From positions 1 to 64,000 of the forward strand of contig UQJP01000015.1 in assembly GCA_900541415.1 (NCBI GenBank): 64,000 bases of DNA, given 5' to 3'. A program made the position numbers and the translations under genes. Every line of letters starts with the position of its first letter. Position 1 is the first letter of the stretch. The notes below the pieces were generated by a model. It was not told where the DNA came from. It did no database searches and saw nothing but the letters and a program-made list of their open reading frames with translations. This DNA is from an uncultured Odoribacter sp. GTDB taxonomy: Bacteria > Bacteroidota > Bacteroidia > Bacteroidales > Marinifilaceae. Of this stretch, positions 1 through 7,269 are shown piece by piece.

Positions 1-299
1 AAAAAGGTGTAAACTTATTGGGGGCGGCTCCCGGTTTTACAGCATCCAATATCCGTAAAACCGCCCTGGATGCCGGAGGCCATCAACAGGGAGAAAGTCC
101 GCGTGACGAAAAAAATATGATGACAGCCGAAGAATGTGCAAAAATCATTGTCAAAGGAATAAGAAAACGGAAAAGAGAGATCATCATGACCTTTACCGAA
201 GGAAAACTGGCTGTATTCCTAAGCAAATGGTGTCCGAAACTAATCGATAAATTGAGTTATTCACATATGGCGAAGGAGCCGAACTCTCCTTTCAAATAA
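1..299 (+). CDS. Short-chain dehydrogenase/reductase, C-terminal part (left end cut)
   Basis: The reading frame is open from the window edge to the stop at 297-299, so this is the tail of a longer gene. The visible part has the SDR segment that follows the Tyr-x-x-x-Lys catalytic pair (V-N-L-L-G-A-A-P-G-F-T). After it comes a lid-like region with a conserved Ala-Glu-Glu-Cys-Ala and a basic tail. The Rossmann glycine motif and catalytic residues lie outside the window. SDR enzymes of this type reduce or oxidise small carbonyl or alcohol substrates with NAD(P); the substrate cannot be told from this fragment. The next gene starts only 4 bases after the stop, so the two are probably cotranscribed. 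Confidence 0.8.
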   Translation, partial: KGVNLLGAAPGFTASNIRKTALDAGGHQQGESPRDEKNMMTAEECAKIIVKGIRKRKREIIMTFTEGKLAVFLSKWCPKLIDKLSYSHMAKEPNSPFK

Positions 300-303
300 A
301 GCT

Positions 304-1938
304 ATGAAACATTTGCTCCTGCTTTTTATTGCCCTGGGATTCTTGCCGGAATCTGTTCTCGCCCAACGGGTGGATTCCCTGACAATTCAAACCTTCCCTG
401 CCCGCTTTGAAGCTGTTTCTGTGCCGAATCCGCAAGGATTCGATTATCTGACTATTGTTATACCTCAAAATTTGAGATTGCCGAACAGTGCTGCGATAGA
501 CAATCCCGGTGTACGGTATACCGTACAAAATTTGAAAAAAGAAGATTTTAGAGACGCTGAAATCAATAATGCTGTGAATACTTTGCTGCGTTATGCGGAA
601 AATGCCAGGGTGAAACGGATGATCGAATACCTGAGAGATTACTCACAGGGAATGCCCCAACGGGAAAAAGCACTTCAAACATTGCAGGAAAAAGTTACGA
701 CCGATAGTCTCGATTTTGTAAACGGCGAATATTTACCCGCATACAGGTCGTACGATCTGGAAGATGAATTCGAGAATACCGATTTGCAGGTGCTGCTCTC
801 TTATATCCGGCAGGATTCCAATTATAACTGGTTAAAAAAGGCCAGCCGGGATTCGGTGCTCCTTGAAATTTCCAGTATGCGCGACGATAAAAAACAATTC
901 TGGATCAATAACGGGCGTATGAACTATCATCGTTTTTGGGCAGCCAATAAAAGCGGAGATACGATAGGAACCTGGATTCAGGTATTTCCGGGCGGAAACC
1001 GGATGCGGATTTTTGTTGATGAAGATGTTTACAAGGCTGCTTATGTGGAATCAAAAGGAATGGAGAATGCAGGGTTATTGGAAGTGAAACCTTTTACCCT
1101 CAACCTGAACGATGTGACTTTAGGAAAACTACGCCGCCGCTATTGGACTTATTATTCGGAAGTAGAATTGAATATGAGCCAGGGTGCTTTAGTAAACTGG
1201 GCCCGGGGCGGAGAAAACTCACTTTCTTTGTTAAGCAATATCAGGTATTACTGGAATTATAACAAAAATAAAACCAGTTGGGAAAACTGGATGCACTATC
1301 GGTTCGGCTTTATGAAAAACGGTGATGAAGATATTCGTAAAAATGAAGACCGCTTCGAACTAAACTCTAAATTGGGACAAAAAGCATTCCTGCACTGGTA
1401 TTATACAGCTCAATTCAATGTGCTGACCCAATTGTTTAATTCTTATGAGTATCCCAAAGACAAAGAACGTAATCTGGTTGCTAATTTCATGAGTCCCGGA
1501 TATTTTACGCTTTCTTTAGGTCTCGACTACAAACCCAAAGATAATTTCTCTTTATTCATCTCCCCTATTTCCGGCAAATGGAATTTTGTTCGGGATACGG
1601 CAAACATCAGTGCGAAACGGTATGGTATAGAAGCAGGGAAACGCTCGTCGCGAAGCGCGGGTGCCAAAATGGACGTAAAAAGCAAGGTTACTAATATTCT
1701 TAAAATCATGGATATAGACAATCAGTTAAATATGTTTTATAGCTATGACGAAAAAGATAGGAAAAAGAATGACGAAAAAATACTACCTTTGACTATTAAC
1801 TGGAAAATGACTTTAAGTTTTAGAATTAATTATTTCCTGAGAACTTCTATTTACACGGAGTTGTATTACGACCAAAATTCGTCGGACAAGGTGCAGTTTA
1901 AGGAAAATCTTAATTTAGGCGTAAACTTTAGATTCTGA
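304..1938 (+). CDS. DUF3078 family outer-membrane protein
   Basis: A 544-residue protein with a cleavable signal peptide (about residues 1-20, ending Leu-Ala-Gln). Residues about 21-270 form an N-terminal region that I do not recognise. From about residue 275 onward there are alternating aromatic/polar strands (Y-W-T-Y-Y-S-E-V-E-L, then the N-W-A-R-G-G-E-N-S signature) typical of the Bacteroidetes DUF3078 family. The chain ends in Phe (V-N-F-R-F), as expected for an outer-membrane beta-barrel. Function is unknown; an outer-membrane barrel is the likely structure. It lies between the SDR gene (4-base gap) and the nucleoid-associated protein gene (5-base gap), so it is probably in one transcript with them. 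Confidence 0.85.
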   Translation: MKHLLLLFIALGFLPESVLAQRVDSLTIQTFPARFEAVSVPNPQGFDYLTIVIPQNLRLPNSAAIDNPGVRYTVQNLKKEDFRDAEINNAVNTLLRYAENARVKRMIEYLRDYSQGMPQREKALQTLQEKVTTDSLDFVNGEYLPAYRSYDLEDEFENTDLQVLLSYIRQDSNYNWLKKASRDSVLLEISSMRDDKKQFWINNGRMNYHRFWAANKSGDTIGTWIQVFPGGNRMRIFVDEDVYKAAYVESKGMENAGLLEVKPFTLNLNDVTLGKLRRRYWTYYSEVELNMSQGALVNWARGGENSLSLLSNIRYYWNYNKNKTSWENWMHYRFGFMKNGDEDIRKNEDRFELNSKLGQKAFLHWYYTAQFNVLTQLFNSYEYPKDKERNLVANFMSPGYFTLSLGLDYKPKDNFSLFISPISGKWNFVRDTANISAKRYGIEAGKRSSRSAGAKMDVKSKVTNILKIMDIDNQLNMFYSYDEKDRKKNDEKILPLTINWKMTLSFRINYFLRTSIYTELYYDQNSSDKVQFKENLNLGVNFRF

Positions 1939-1943
1939 TTGAT

Positions 1944-2990
1944 ATGATAAATTTTGAGAATTGCGAGATCAGCAACATTGTCATTCATAATATCGGCAAC
2001 AAATTCGAAGGTGGTTCACTCACTCTTTCCGACGGTTGCTTTTTACCCGACGATGCGGATGTGCTCAATTTGTTGAAAAGTTATTTCCTTTCGGCATTTA
2101 AGAAAGATGCCTATTATCATTTCATGCCTTATGAGGAAGAACTGATGAACAATCCGGTATATGCTTCCGTGTCGGCCGTTTTTGATGAAGAGTCGGAATT
2201 TTATCCGCAATCGGTGGCCATTGCCGAGCAACTGTTTGAGCAATCCAATAATCCCAACATCAAATCCGGGGAATTGTATATTGTACATTTCAGGAATTGC
2301 AATATAGAAGAAGGTGTCTGTGACGCGATCGGTATCTTCAAATCGGAAACCAAAGATACCTTTTTGAAGATTGTCATGAATCAAAATACCTATCAGTTGT
2401 CCAGTGAATCGGGTATCAATATCAAGAAGCTGGATAAAGCCTGCATTATCTTCAATATCAATCGTGAAAACGGCTATAAAGTCTGTATTCTGGATAAAAC
2501 GAATGTCAAGGAAGCAATCTACTGGACAACGGATTTCTTGGGACTGGAACCGGGAGAAGACAGTTATTTTCAGACTTCTAATTATTTGAACCTGTGTAAA
2601 AACTTTGTAAAAGATATTTACAATCAGGAAAACGATGTGCCCCGTGCCGACCAGATCGATATGCTGAACCGTTCGCTTAATTTCTTTAAAGACGCCGAAG
2701 TCTTTTCAGAAGACCGCTTTAAATCGGAAGTCGTGCAAGAACCGGAGGTTATCAACGCTTTTGAAAGTTTTAAAAATCAGTATGAAGCGGAAAATAATGT
2801 GTCACTGGACGACCAGTTTCCCGTGTCGGATTTTGCAGTAAAAGATGAAAAGAAATACTTTAAGCATGTTTTGAAATTGGATAAGAATTTTCATGTGTAT
2901 ATTCACGGTCAGAAAAAATACATTAAAAAAGGGTATGATCCGGATCGGGATATGAATTATTATATTTTGTATTTCCGGGAAGAAAACTGA
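1944..2990 (+). CDS. Nucleoid-associated protein, NdpA/YejK family
   Basis: A 348-residue soluble protein without a signal peptide. The N-terminus (I-S-N-I-V-I-H-N-I-G-N-K) and the segment G-E-L-Y-I-V-H-F near residue 115 are characteristic of the 37-kDa nucleoid-associated protein family. E. coli YejK of this family binds the nucleoid and interacts with topoisomerase IV and gyrase. The start ATG lies 5 bases after the upstream stop, and mltG follows after 32 bases. No defect is visible. The precise role in Bacteroidetes is not established; the family call is firm, the cellular role is inferred. Confidence 0.85.
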   Translation: MINFENCEISNIVIHNIGNKFEGGSLTLSDGCFLPDDADVLNLLKSYFLSAFKKDAYYHFMPYEEELMNNPVYASVSAVFDEESEFYPQSVAIAEQLFEQSNNPNIKSGELYIVHFRNCNIEEGVCDAIGIFKSETKDTFLKIVMNQNTYQLSSESGINIKKLDKACIIFNINRENGYKVCILDKTNVKEAIYWTTDFLGLEPGEDSYFQTSNYLNLCKNFVKDIYNQENDVPRADQIDMLNRSLNFFKDAEVFSEDRFKSEVVQEPEVINAFESFKNQYEAENNVSLDDQFPVSDFAVKDEKKYFKHVLKLDKNFHVYIHGQKKYIKKGYDPDRDMNYYILYFREEN

Positions 2991-3022
2991 TAGGTTTAGC
3001 CTGAAAACAGACAAAAGCCAAA

Positions 3023-4045
3023 ATGAAAAAAATCATCGCCGTTATTTTCGGAGTGCTGTTATTTTTAGCACTGATCATTGCAGGAGTCGGATACTATTTT
3101 GTATTATCCCCCAACACGACCGTAAAAGATGACGGGATCATATTCATTCGTCCCGGAGATTCATTCGAAACCGTGCTGATTACCCTGCAAAGCAAGGGCT
3201 ATATTAAAAATGAGAATACTCTTCGCCGGGTTGCTACACTTAAAGATTACCAGCACGCGATAAAGCCAGGCAGATACCAGATTAAAAATGGCTGGAACAA
3301 CAATGAGCTGGTGAACTTTTTACGTTCCGGCAACCAGTCCCCCGTACATTTCACGTTCAACAACATACGTACTCCGAAAGAATTTGCAGGGGTTGTCGGG
3401 CGGCAATTGAATATCGACTCTGTATACTTTTTAAATCTTTTGAACGATGCAGACCTGAGCCGGCAATACGGATTTACACCTCAGAATTTTATAGGGATGT
3501 TCATTCCCAATACCTACCAGATTTTCTGGAATATCCAGGCAGAAGATTTTGTGAAACGAATGAATCGGGAATATAAAAAATTCTGGAATGAAACCCGGAT
3601 GGCAAAAGCCCAAAAAGCCGGCCTCTCTCCTATGGATGTTACGATCATTGCCTCTATTGTGGAAGAGGAAACGAATCAAACACAGGAATATCCGGTGATT
3701 GCAGGGGTGTATATCAACCGTTTAAAAAAAGGCTGGAAGCTGGATGCCTGCCCTACCTTAAAGTTCGCTTTAGGTGATTTTTCTTTAAAACGGGTGCTGG
3801 ATAAGCATATGGAAACCGAATCTCCCTATAACACCTATAAATATGCAGGTTTACCTCCGGGTCCCGTACGCATGCCCTCGATACAGGTGATCGATGCCGT
3901 TCTCGACTACCAGCATCACGATTATATGTTTTTCTGCGCTAAAAGCGATTTTTCCGGTACGCACCATTTTTCCCGTACCCTACGCCAGCATAATCAATAT
4001 GCGGCAGAATACCACCAGGCACTTAACAAGAGGAAAATATATTAA
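3023..4045 (+). CDS. mltG: Endolytic murein transglycosylase MltG
   Basis: A 340-residue protein with one N-terminal transmembrane helix (about 5-26), a LysM-like region (about 38-100) and the YceG/MltG catalytic domain. The core motif I-I-A-S-I-V-E-E-E-T places the catalytic glutamate at residue 214, followed by the conserved V-Y-I-N-R-L and the G-L-P-P-G-P-V loop. MltG cleaves nascent glycan strands in the periplasm and helps set their length, working near the peptidoglycan polymerases. Length is normal for the family. It sits at the end of the envelope gene run, with the DUF4932 lipoprotein gene 57 bases downstream. Confidence 0.95.
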   Translation: MKKIIAVIFGVLLFLALIIAGVGYYFVLSPNTTVKDDGIIFIRPGDSFETVLITLQSKGYIKNENTLRRVATLKDYQHAIKPGRYQIKNGWNNNELVNFLRSGNQSPVHFTFNNIRTPKEFAGVVGRQLNIDSVYFLNLLNDADLSRQYGFTPQNFIGMFIPNTYQIFWNIQAEDFVKRMNREYKKFWNETRMAKAQKAGLSPMDVTIIASIVEEETNQTQEYPVIAGVYINRLKKGWKLDACPTLKFALGDFSLKRVLDKHMETESPYNTYKYAGLPPGPVRMPSIQVIDAVLDYQHHDYMFFCAKSDFSGTHHFSRTLRQHNQYAAEYHQALNKRKIY

Positions 4046-4102
4046 TTATATATATAAGACATCGTCCGGAATACCGGGACTTCCTCTATAATACGTATAT
4101 AC

Positions 4103-5209
4103 ATGAAAAGAAATCTGTTTACGATCATTATTTGGTGCCTGTTATGCAGTTGCACGAAAGCACAGACCATTGAGCCCCAGGTCAATGAAAACGTCGAATT
4201 AATGAGTATTCTCTCCCGTTTGGCGGGTTTTCCGGAGTATAACATGAATTTGGCCGGACAATATATTCTGGATATAAATTCTCACTTTGAGAAACACACA
4301 GGGCATCCTGCCGTCCTGCAAATGAAAGAACTTAGGAAAAATCACGGTATTTCATACGATGCCGTGATGTCGATGGCTGTCCATTTAAAGGTTGAAAACA
4401 ATAAATTCACGTTGCTGCCCGAAGAAGAAGACACTTTGGAAAAACGCTGGGCGAATGTGGATCAGGAAAATTTCCTGACCTTTCTGTCTCAATTCTATCA
4501 GGACAGCGATTTCCATCGGTTCTTTACGGAACATCACAAGCTATACCAAAAAGGCCTTCTGTCATATAAGGACAAGGTTATGAAGAAATTCGACCAGCAC
4601 TGGTATCCGGAATTTTATGGAAAAACTCCTGAAGAAAGTTTTTCCATTATCATCGGTTTTGGAAATGGCGGTGGTAATTACGGAACTGAAAGACATTTGA
4701 AAGGACAGAAAAAAGAAATTTTTGCCATTGTCGGATACAATGTAGACAAGGCTGAAGTACCGCAATATAGTGAAGCCTACCTGCCTACGCTGATCCATGA
4801 ATTTAACCATTCGTTCATCAACTATTTGTTGGACGACACTGTCTATCCGGAACATGTACGGCAACTTGAAAAATCGGGTGATATACTGCTGCAATCTTCC
4901 TTATGGGCGATGAGCAGACAGGCTTACAGCAATTGGCAGACCGTTATCAATGAATCGTTGGTAAGGGCTGCCGTTATCTGCTATATGTTGGATAAAAAAT
5001 ATAGTGAGGAAAGCATCCGCCAGGAATTGACCATTCAGTTACAAAGAAATTTCCGATGGATGCCGGAACTCGTACAGTTATTTCGTAAATACCAAAGTAA
5101 CCGCGACAAATATCCCTCGCTGGAAGCCTTTTACCCGGAAATTATCCGTTTTTTCAACGAATACACTGAAGCTCAGGAGAATAAAATAAAATCAGCCATC
5201 AGCTTTTAA
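4103..5209 (+). CDS. DUF4932-type zincin-like lipoprotein
   Basis: A 368-residue protein with a type II signal peptide; the lipobox L-C-S-C puts the lipidated cysteine at residue 17. A zinc-protease motif H-E-F-N-H occurs at residues 232-236 within L-I-H-E-F-N-H-S-F-I-N, preceded by a G-F-G-N-G-G-G-N-Y strand. This arrangement matches the Bacteroidetes DUF4932 family. The HExxH motif predicts a zinc site and possible peptidase activity at the cell envelope, but substrate and activity are unknown. A distal Glu ligand is not obvious; Glu285 in the following helix (N-E-S-L-V-R-A) is a candidate. No frameshift or truncation is seen. Confidence 0.75.
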   Translation: MKRNLFTIIIWCLLCSCTKAQTIEPQVNENVELMSILSRLAGFPEYNMNLAGQYILDINSHFEKHTGHPAVLQMKELRKNHGISYDAVMSMAVHLKVENNKFTLLPEEEDTLEKRWANVDQENFLTFLSQFYQDSDFHRFFTEHHKLYQKGLLSYKDKVMKKFDQHWYPEFYGKTPEESFSIIIGFGNGGGNYGTERHLKGQKKEIFAIVGYNVDKAEVPQYSEAYLPTLIHEFNHSFINYLLDDTVYPEHVRQLEKSGDILLQSSLWAMSRQAYSNWQTVINESLVRAAVICYMLDKKYSEESIRQELTIQLQRNFRWMPELVQLFRKYQSNRDKYPSLEAFYPEIIRFFNEYTEAQENKIKSAISF

Positions 5210-5301
5210 ACATCTCTCCCGCTCTATACTTCCGGCAAAGCAATCCTTCAACTTCTCATCCGGCAAGGCTGGAAGGGACACGGATAAATTATTGAGTGAT
5301 T

Positions 5302-5333
5302 TTTGGTGATTTCCCACAAAAATGCTACCTTTG
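5302..5333 (+). promoter_or_regulatory. Promoter of the rpsF operon
   Basis: A TTTG at 5302-5305 is followed after 20 bases by TACCTTTG at 5326-5333. This matches the Bacteroidetes -33/-7 pattern (TTTG, about 19 bases, TAnnTTTG). The rpsF ATG lies about 40 bases downstream, a normal leader length. Confidence 0.75.
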
Positions 5334-5372
5334 CCGCCGATAAATTATTTTTATACTAATAATCAATTAATT

Positions 5373-5723
5373 ATGTTGAATCATTACGAGACCGTTTTCA
5401 TTACAACTCCCGTTTTATCTGATGTACAGATAAAGGAAGCGGTAGAAAAATTCAAGAGCACCATCACCGAGAATGGTGGTTCGATTGAACATGAGGAAGC
5501 TTGGGGACTTCGCAAGCTGGCTTATCCGATCCAGAAAAAGACAACAGGATTCTATCATTTGTTGCAGTTTGAAGCAGAAGGTGCACTGGTTGATAAACTG
5601 GAAACCGCTTACAGACGTGACGAAAGAGTCATTCGTTTCTTAACATTCAGATTAGACAAGTATGCTTATGAGTATGCTTTAAAAAGAAGAAGTAAAAACG
5701 CAGCTAAAAAAGAGGAGAAATAA
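5373..5723 (+). CDS. rpsF: Small ribosomal subunit protein bS6
   Basis: The 116-residue protein starts M-L-N-H-Y-E-T-V-F and carries the S6 signature W-G-L-R-K-L-A-Y-P-I. I chose the ATG at 5373 because the upstream in-frame extension overlaps the promoter and has no S6 homology. bS6 binds bS18 and the central domain of 16S rRNA on the platform of the 30S subunit. The C-terminus is lysine-rich, ending shortly before rpsR. It is the first gene of the usual rpsF-rpsR-rplI operon. No clear Shine-Dalgarno precedes the start, as is usual in this phylum. Confidence 0.97.
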   Translation: MLNHYETVFITTPVLSDVQIKEAVEKFKSTITENGGSIEHEEAWGLRKLAYPIQKKTTGFYHLLQFEAEGALVDKLETAYRRDERVIRFLTFRLDKYAYEYALKRRSKNAAKKEEK

Positions 5724-5726
5724 GCC

Positions 5727-5996
5727 ATGGCACAAAATGAAAGTGAAATCAGATATCTGACCCCCCCAACGGTAGATGTTAAAAAGAAAAAGTATTGTCG
5801 TTTTAGAAAGGCAAAAATCAAATTCATCGATTACAAAGATCCTGAATTCCTGAAAAAATTTCTGAACGAACAAGGTAAAATTCTTCCCAGAAGAATCACC
5901 GGAACCTCTGTAAAATACCAGAGAAAAGTAGCAACTGCTGTGAAGAGAGCAAGACATCTTGCTTTGTTGCCCTACTTAACCGATTTGATGAAATAA
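5727..5996 (+). CDS. rpsR: Small ribosomal subunit protein bS18
   Basis: An 89-residue basic protein with the S18 core, including Y-C-R-F-R-K, I-D-Y-K-D and R-R-I-T-G-T, and the R-A-R-H-L-A-L-L-P-Y end. It pairs with bS6 on the 30S platform, close to the 3' end of 16S rRNA where the anti-Shine-Dalgarno lies. The start is 3 bases after the rpsF stop, so translation is probably coupled; a GAGGAG stretch at the end of rpsF could act as a ribosome binding site. The N-terminal extension rich in Lys and Pro is common in Bacteroidetes bS18. Confidence 0.97.
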   Translation: MAQNESEIRYLTPPTVDVKKKKYCRFRKAKIKFIDYKDPEFLKKFLNEQGKILPRRITGTSVKYQRKVATAVKRARHLALLPYLTDLMK

Positions 5997-6004
5997 TTTA
6001 AACG

Positions 6005-6011
6005 AAGGAGG
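6005..6011 (+). promoter_or_regulatory. Strong Shine-Dalgarno before rplI
   Basis: AAGGAGG at 6005-6011, with a 9-base spacer to the rplI ATG at 6021, is a near-perfect Shine-Dalgarno. Such sequences are rare in Bacteroidetes, whose ribosomes tend to hide the anti-Shine-Dalgarno. Confidence 0.8.
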
Positions 6012-6020
6012 ACACAAGAA

Positions 6021-6461
6021 ATGCAGATTATATTATTGACAGATATAGCAAATTTAGGCCACAAGGACGACGTTGTCAATGTGAAACCGGGTTACGGTCG
6101 TAACTACCTGATACCTCAGGGATACGCAATCCTTGCTACCGAATCAGCAAAGAAAGTTGTAGCAGAGAACACCAAACAGAGAGCTCATAAAGAAGCTAAA
6201 CTGAAAGCTGAAGCACAGGAACTGGCTGCTAAACTGGAAGCACTGAAATTAACTATCGGTGCAAAAACCAGCAGCACGGGTAAGATCTTCGGTTCTATTA
6301 ACAACATCATGATCTCTGAAGCATTACAGACTCAGGGTTACGATGTAGATAGAAAGAAAATCATCCTGAAAGAAATCAAAGAAGTGGGAACCTACTCGGC
6401 AATCATCAAACTTCACAGAGATGTGAAAGTAAATGTTGAATTTGAGGTCGTTTCCGAATAA
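6021..6461 (+). CDS. rplI: Large ribosomal subunit protein bL9
   Basis: A 146-residue protein with the bL9 N-terminal domain (M-Q-I-I-L-L-T-D-I, then G-x-V-N-V-K-P-G-Y-G-R-N-Y-L-I-P-Q at about 22-38). A long charged connecting helix (about 42-80) and the C-terminal domain follow. bL9 binds 23S rRNA near the L1 stalk and affects reading-frame maintenance. It is the third gene of the operon, 24 bases after rpsR, preceded by an unusually strong ribosome binding site and followed by an intrinsic terminator. Confidence 0.97.
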   Translation: MQIILLTDIANLGHKDDVVNVKPGYGRNYLIPQGYAILATESAKKVVAENTKQRAHKEAKLKAEAQELAAKLEALKLTIGAKTSSTGKIFGSINNIMISEALQTQGYDVDRKKIILKEIKEVGTYSAIIKLHRDVKVNVEFEVVSE

Positions 6462-6516
6462 TTAAACAAAGTCATAAACGGACTATAAACGTATTTCCAA
6501 ACATATTCCAAACGCT

Positions 6517-6552
6517 AAAAGCACCCCTCGCAAGGGTGCTTTTATTTTTTCA
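6517..6552 (+). terminator. Intrinsic terminator after rplI
   Basis: A perfect 10-base stem (AAAAGCACCC at 6517-6526 pairing with GGGTGCTTTT at 6534-6543) with a 7-base loop is followed by a T-rich tract. It closes the rpsF-rpsR-rplI operon. Confidence 0.9.
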
Positions 6553-6596
6553 TTCCAATTCCCCTAATTGAATAACTACCATTGGATTTTTGAATA

Positions 6597-6604
6597 TACT
6601 TTTG
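6597..6604 (+). promoter_or_regulatory. Possible -7 element before the MmcQ/YjbR gene
   Basis: TACTTTTG matches TAnnTTTG exactly. No -33 element at the right spacing is evident, and the leader would be about 100 bases, so this is only a candidate. Confidence 0.4.
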
Positions 6605-6705
6605 TTGCAGGTATTTCCAATAAAAGCTAATTTCGCAGGCAGGGAAGTGTATGACATTCTGAAAATCATACCATTTTATTGCCAAAGAAAAATAAAGAGA
6701 AATAT

Positions 6706-7080
6706 ATGAATATCGAAGAATTCAGAGAATATTGTTTGTCATTCAGAGGGGTGAGTGAAAAGATGCCCTTTTCTCATGTACACGATCAGTACAGTCGCGA
6801 TGTGCTATGCTTTTATGTAGCCGATAAATGGTTTTGCTTCGTGAACATCGAGGTGTTCGACTTTTGCTGTATCAAGTGCGGTCCGGATGATTCAAAAGAG
6901 TTACAGGCAGCCTATCTGGGGATAAGACCCGGCTGGCACATGAATAAGAAATATTGGATTAGTGTCTATTTTAATCAGGACGTATCCGACGATAAAATCC
7001 GGGAACTCGTAAGAAATTCTTATGATATTGTGGCAAAAAGTCTGTCCCGTAAAGAATTGGATTTACTTAAAGAACAATAA
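6706..7080 (+). CDS. MmcQ/YjbR family protein
   Basis: A 124-residue protein starting M-N-I-E-E-F-R-E-Y-C, with the family pattern of a CyaY-like fold: K-M-P-F-S at about 20-24, D-K-W-F-C-F-V, the short strand C-I-K-C-G-P, and P-G-W-H-M-N-K-K-Y-W-I-S-V near residues 77-89. I chose the ATG at 6706, preceded by a purine-rich AAAGAGA, rather than the TTG 27 bases upstream. Members are often called DNA-binding by similarity to E. coli YjbR, but the biochemical role is not settled. It stands alone between the rplI terminator and uvrA. Confidence 0.85.
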   Translation: MNIEEFREYCLSFRGVSEKMPFSHVHDQYSRDVLCFYVADKWFCFVNIEVFDFCCIKCGPDDSKELQAAYLGIRPGWHMNKKYWISVYFNQDVSDDKIRELVRNSYDIVAKSLSRKELDLLKEQ

Positions 7081-7238
7081 TATCTTCTTTCTGTGCGTTA
7101 AATTAAAATTATTTTGATGAAAATCAAAGGTATAATCCTTCTGTTTTTTCTTTTCACATATTCATTGTTTCAGATTCAGGGCATTCTGTTTCCATACTTT
7201 ATTCAGTTGGATTCTACCAAAATTTAGCGAATTCTCAT

Positions 7239-7246
7239 TATCTTTG
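7239..7246 (+). promoter_or_regulatory. -7 promoter element of uvrA
   Basis: TATCTTTG fits TAnnTTTG exactly and lies 23 bases before the uvrA ATG. A clear -33 element is not seen. A GGAGG at 7262-7266 sits unusually close to the start codon (3 bases). Confidence 0.6.
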
Positions 7247-7269
7247 TACGAATATTTGAACGGAGGAAT

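Noticed and set aside
7117..7227. A 36-codon hydrophobic frame before uvrA starting ATG-AAA-ATC-AAA.
   Set aside because: It reads like a small membrane peptide, but there is no ribosome binding site or conserved motif, and the region is probably just the uvrA leader.
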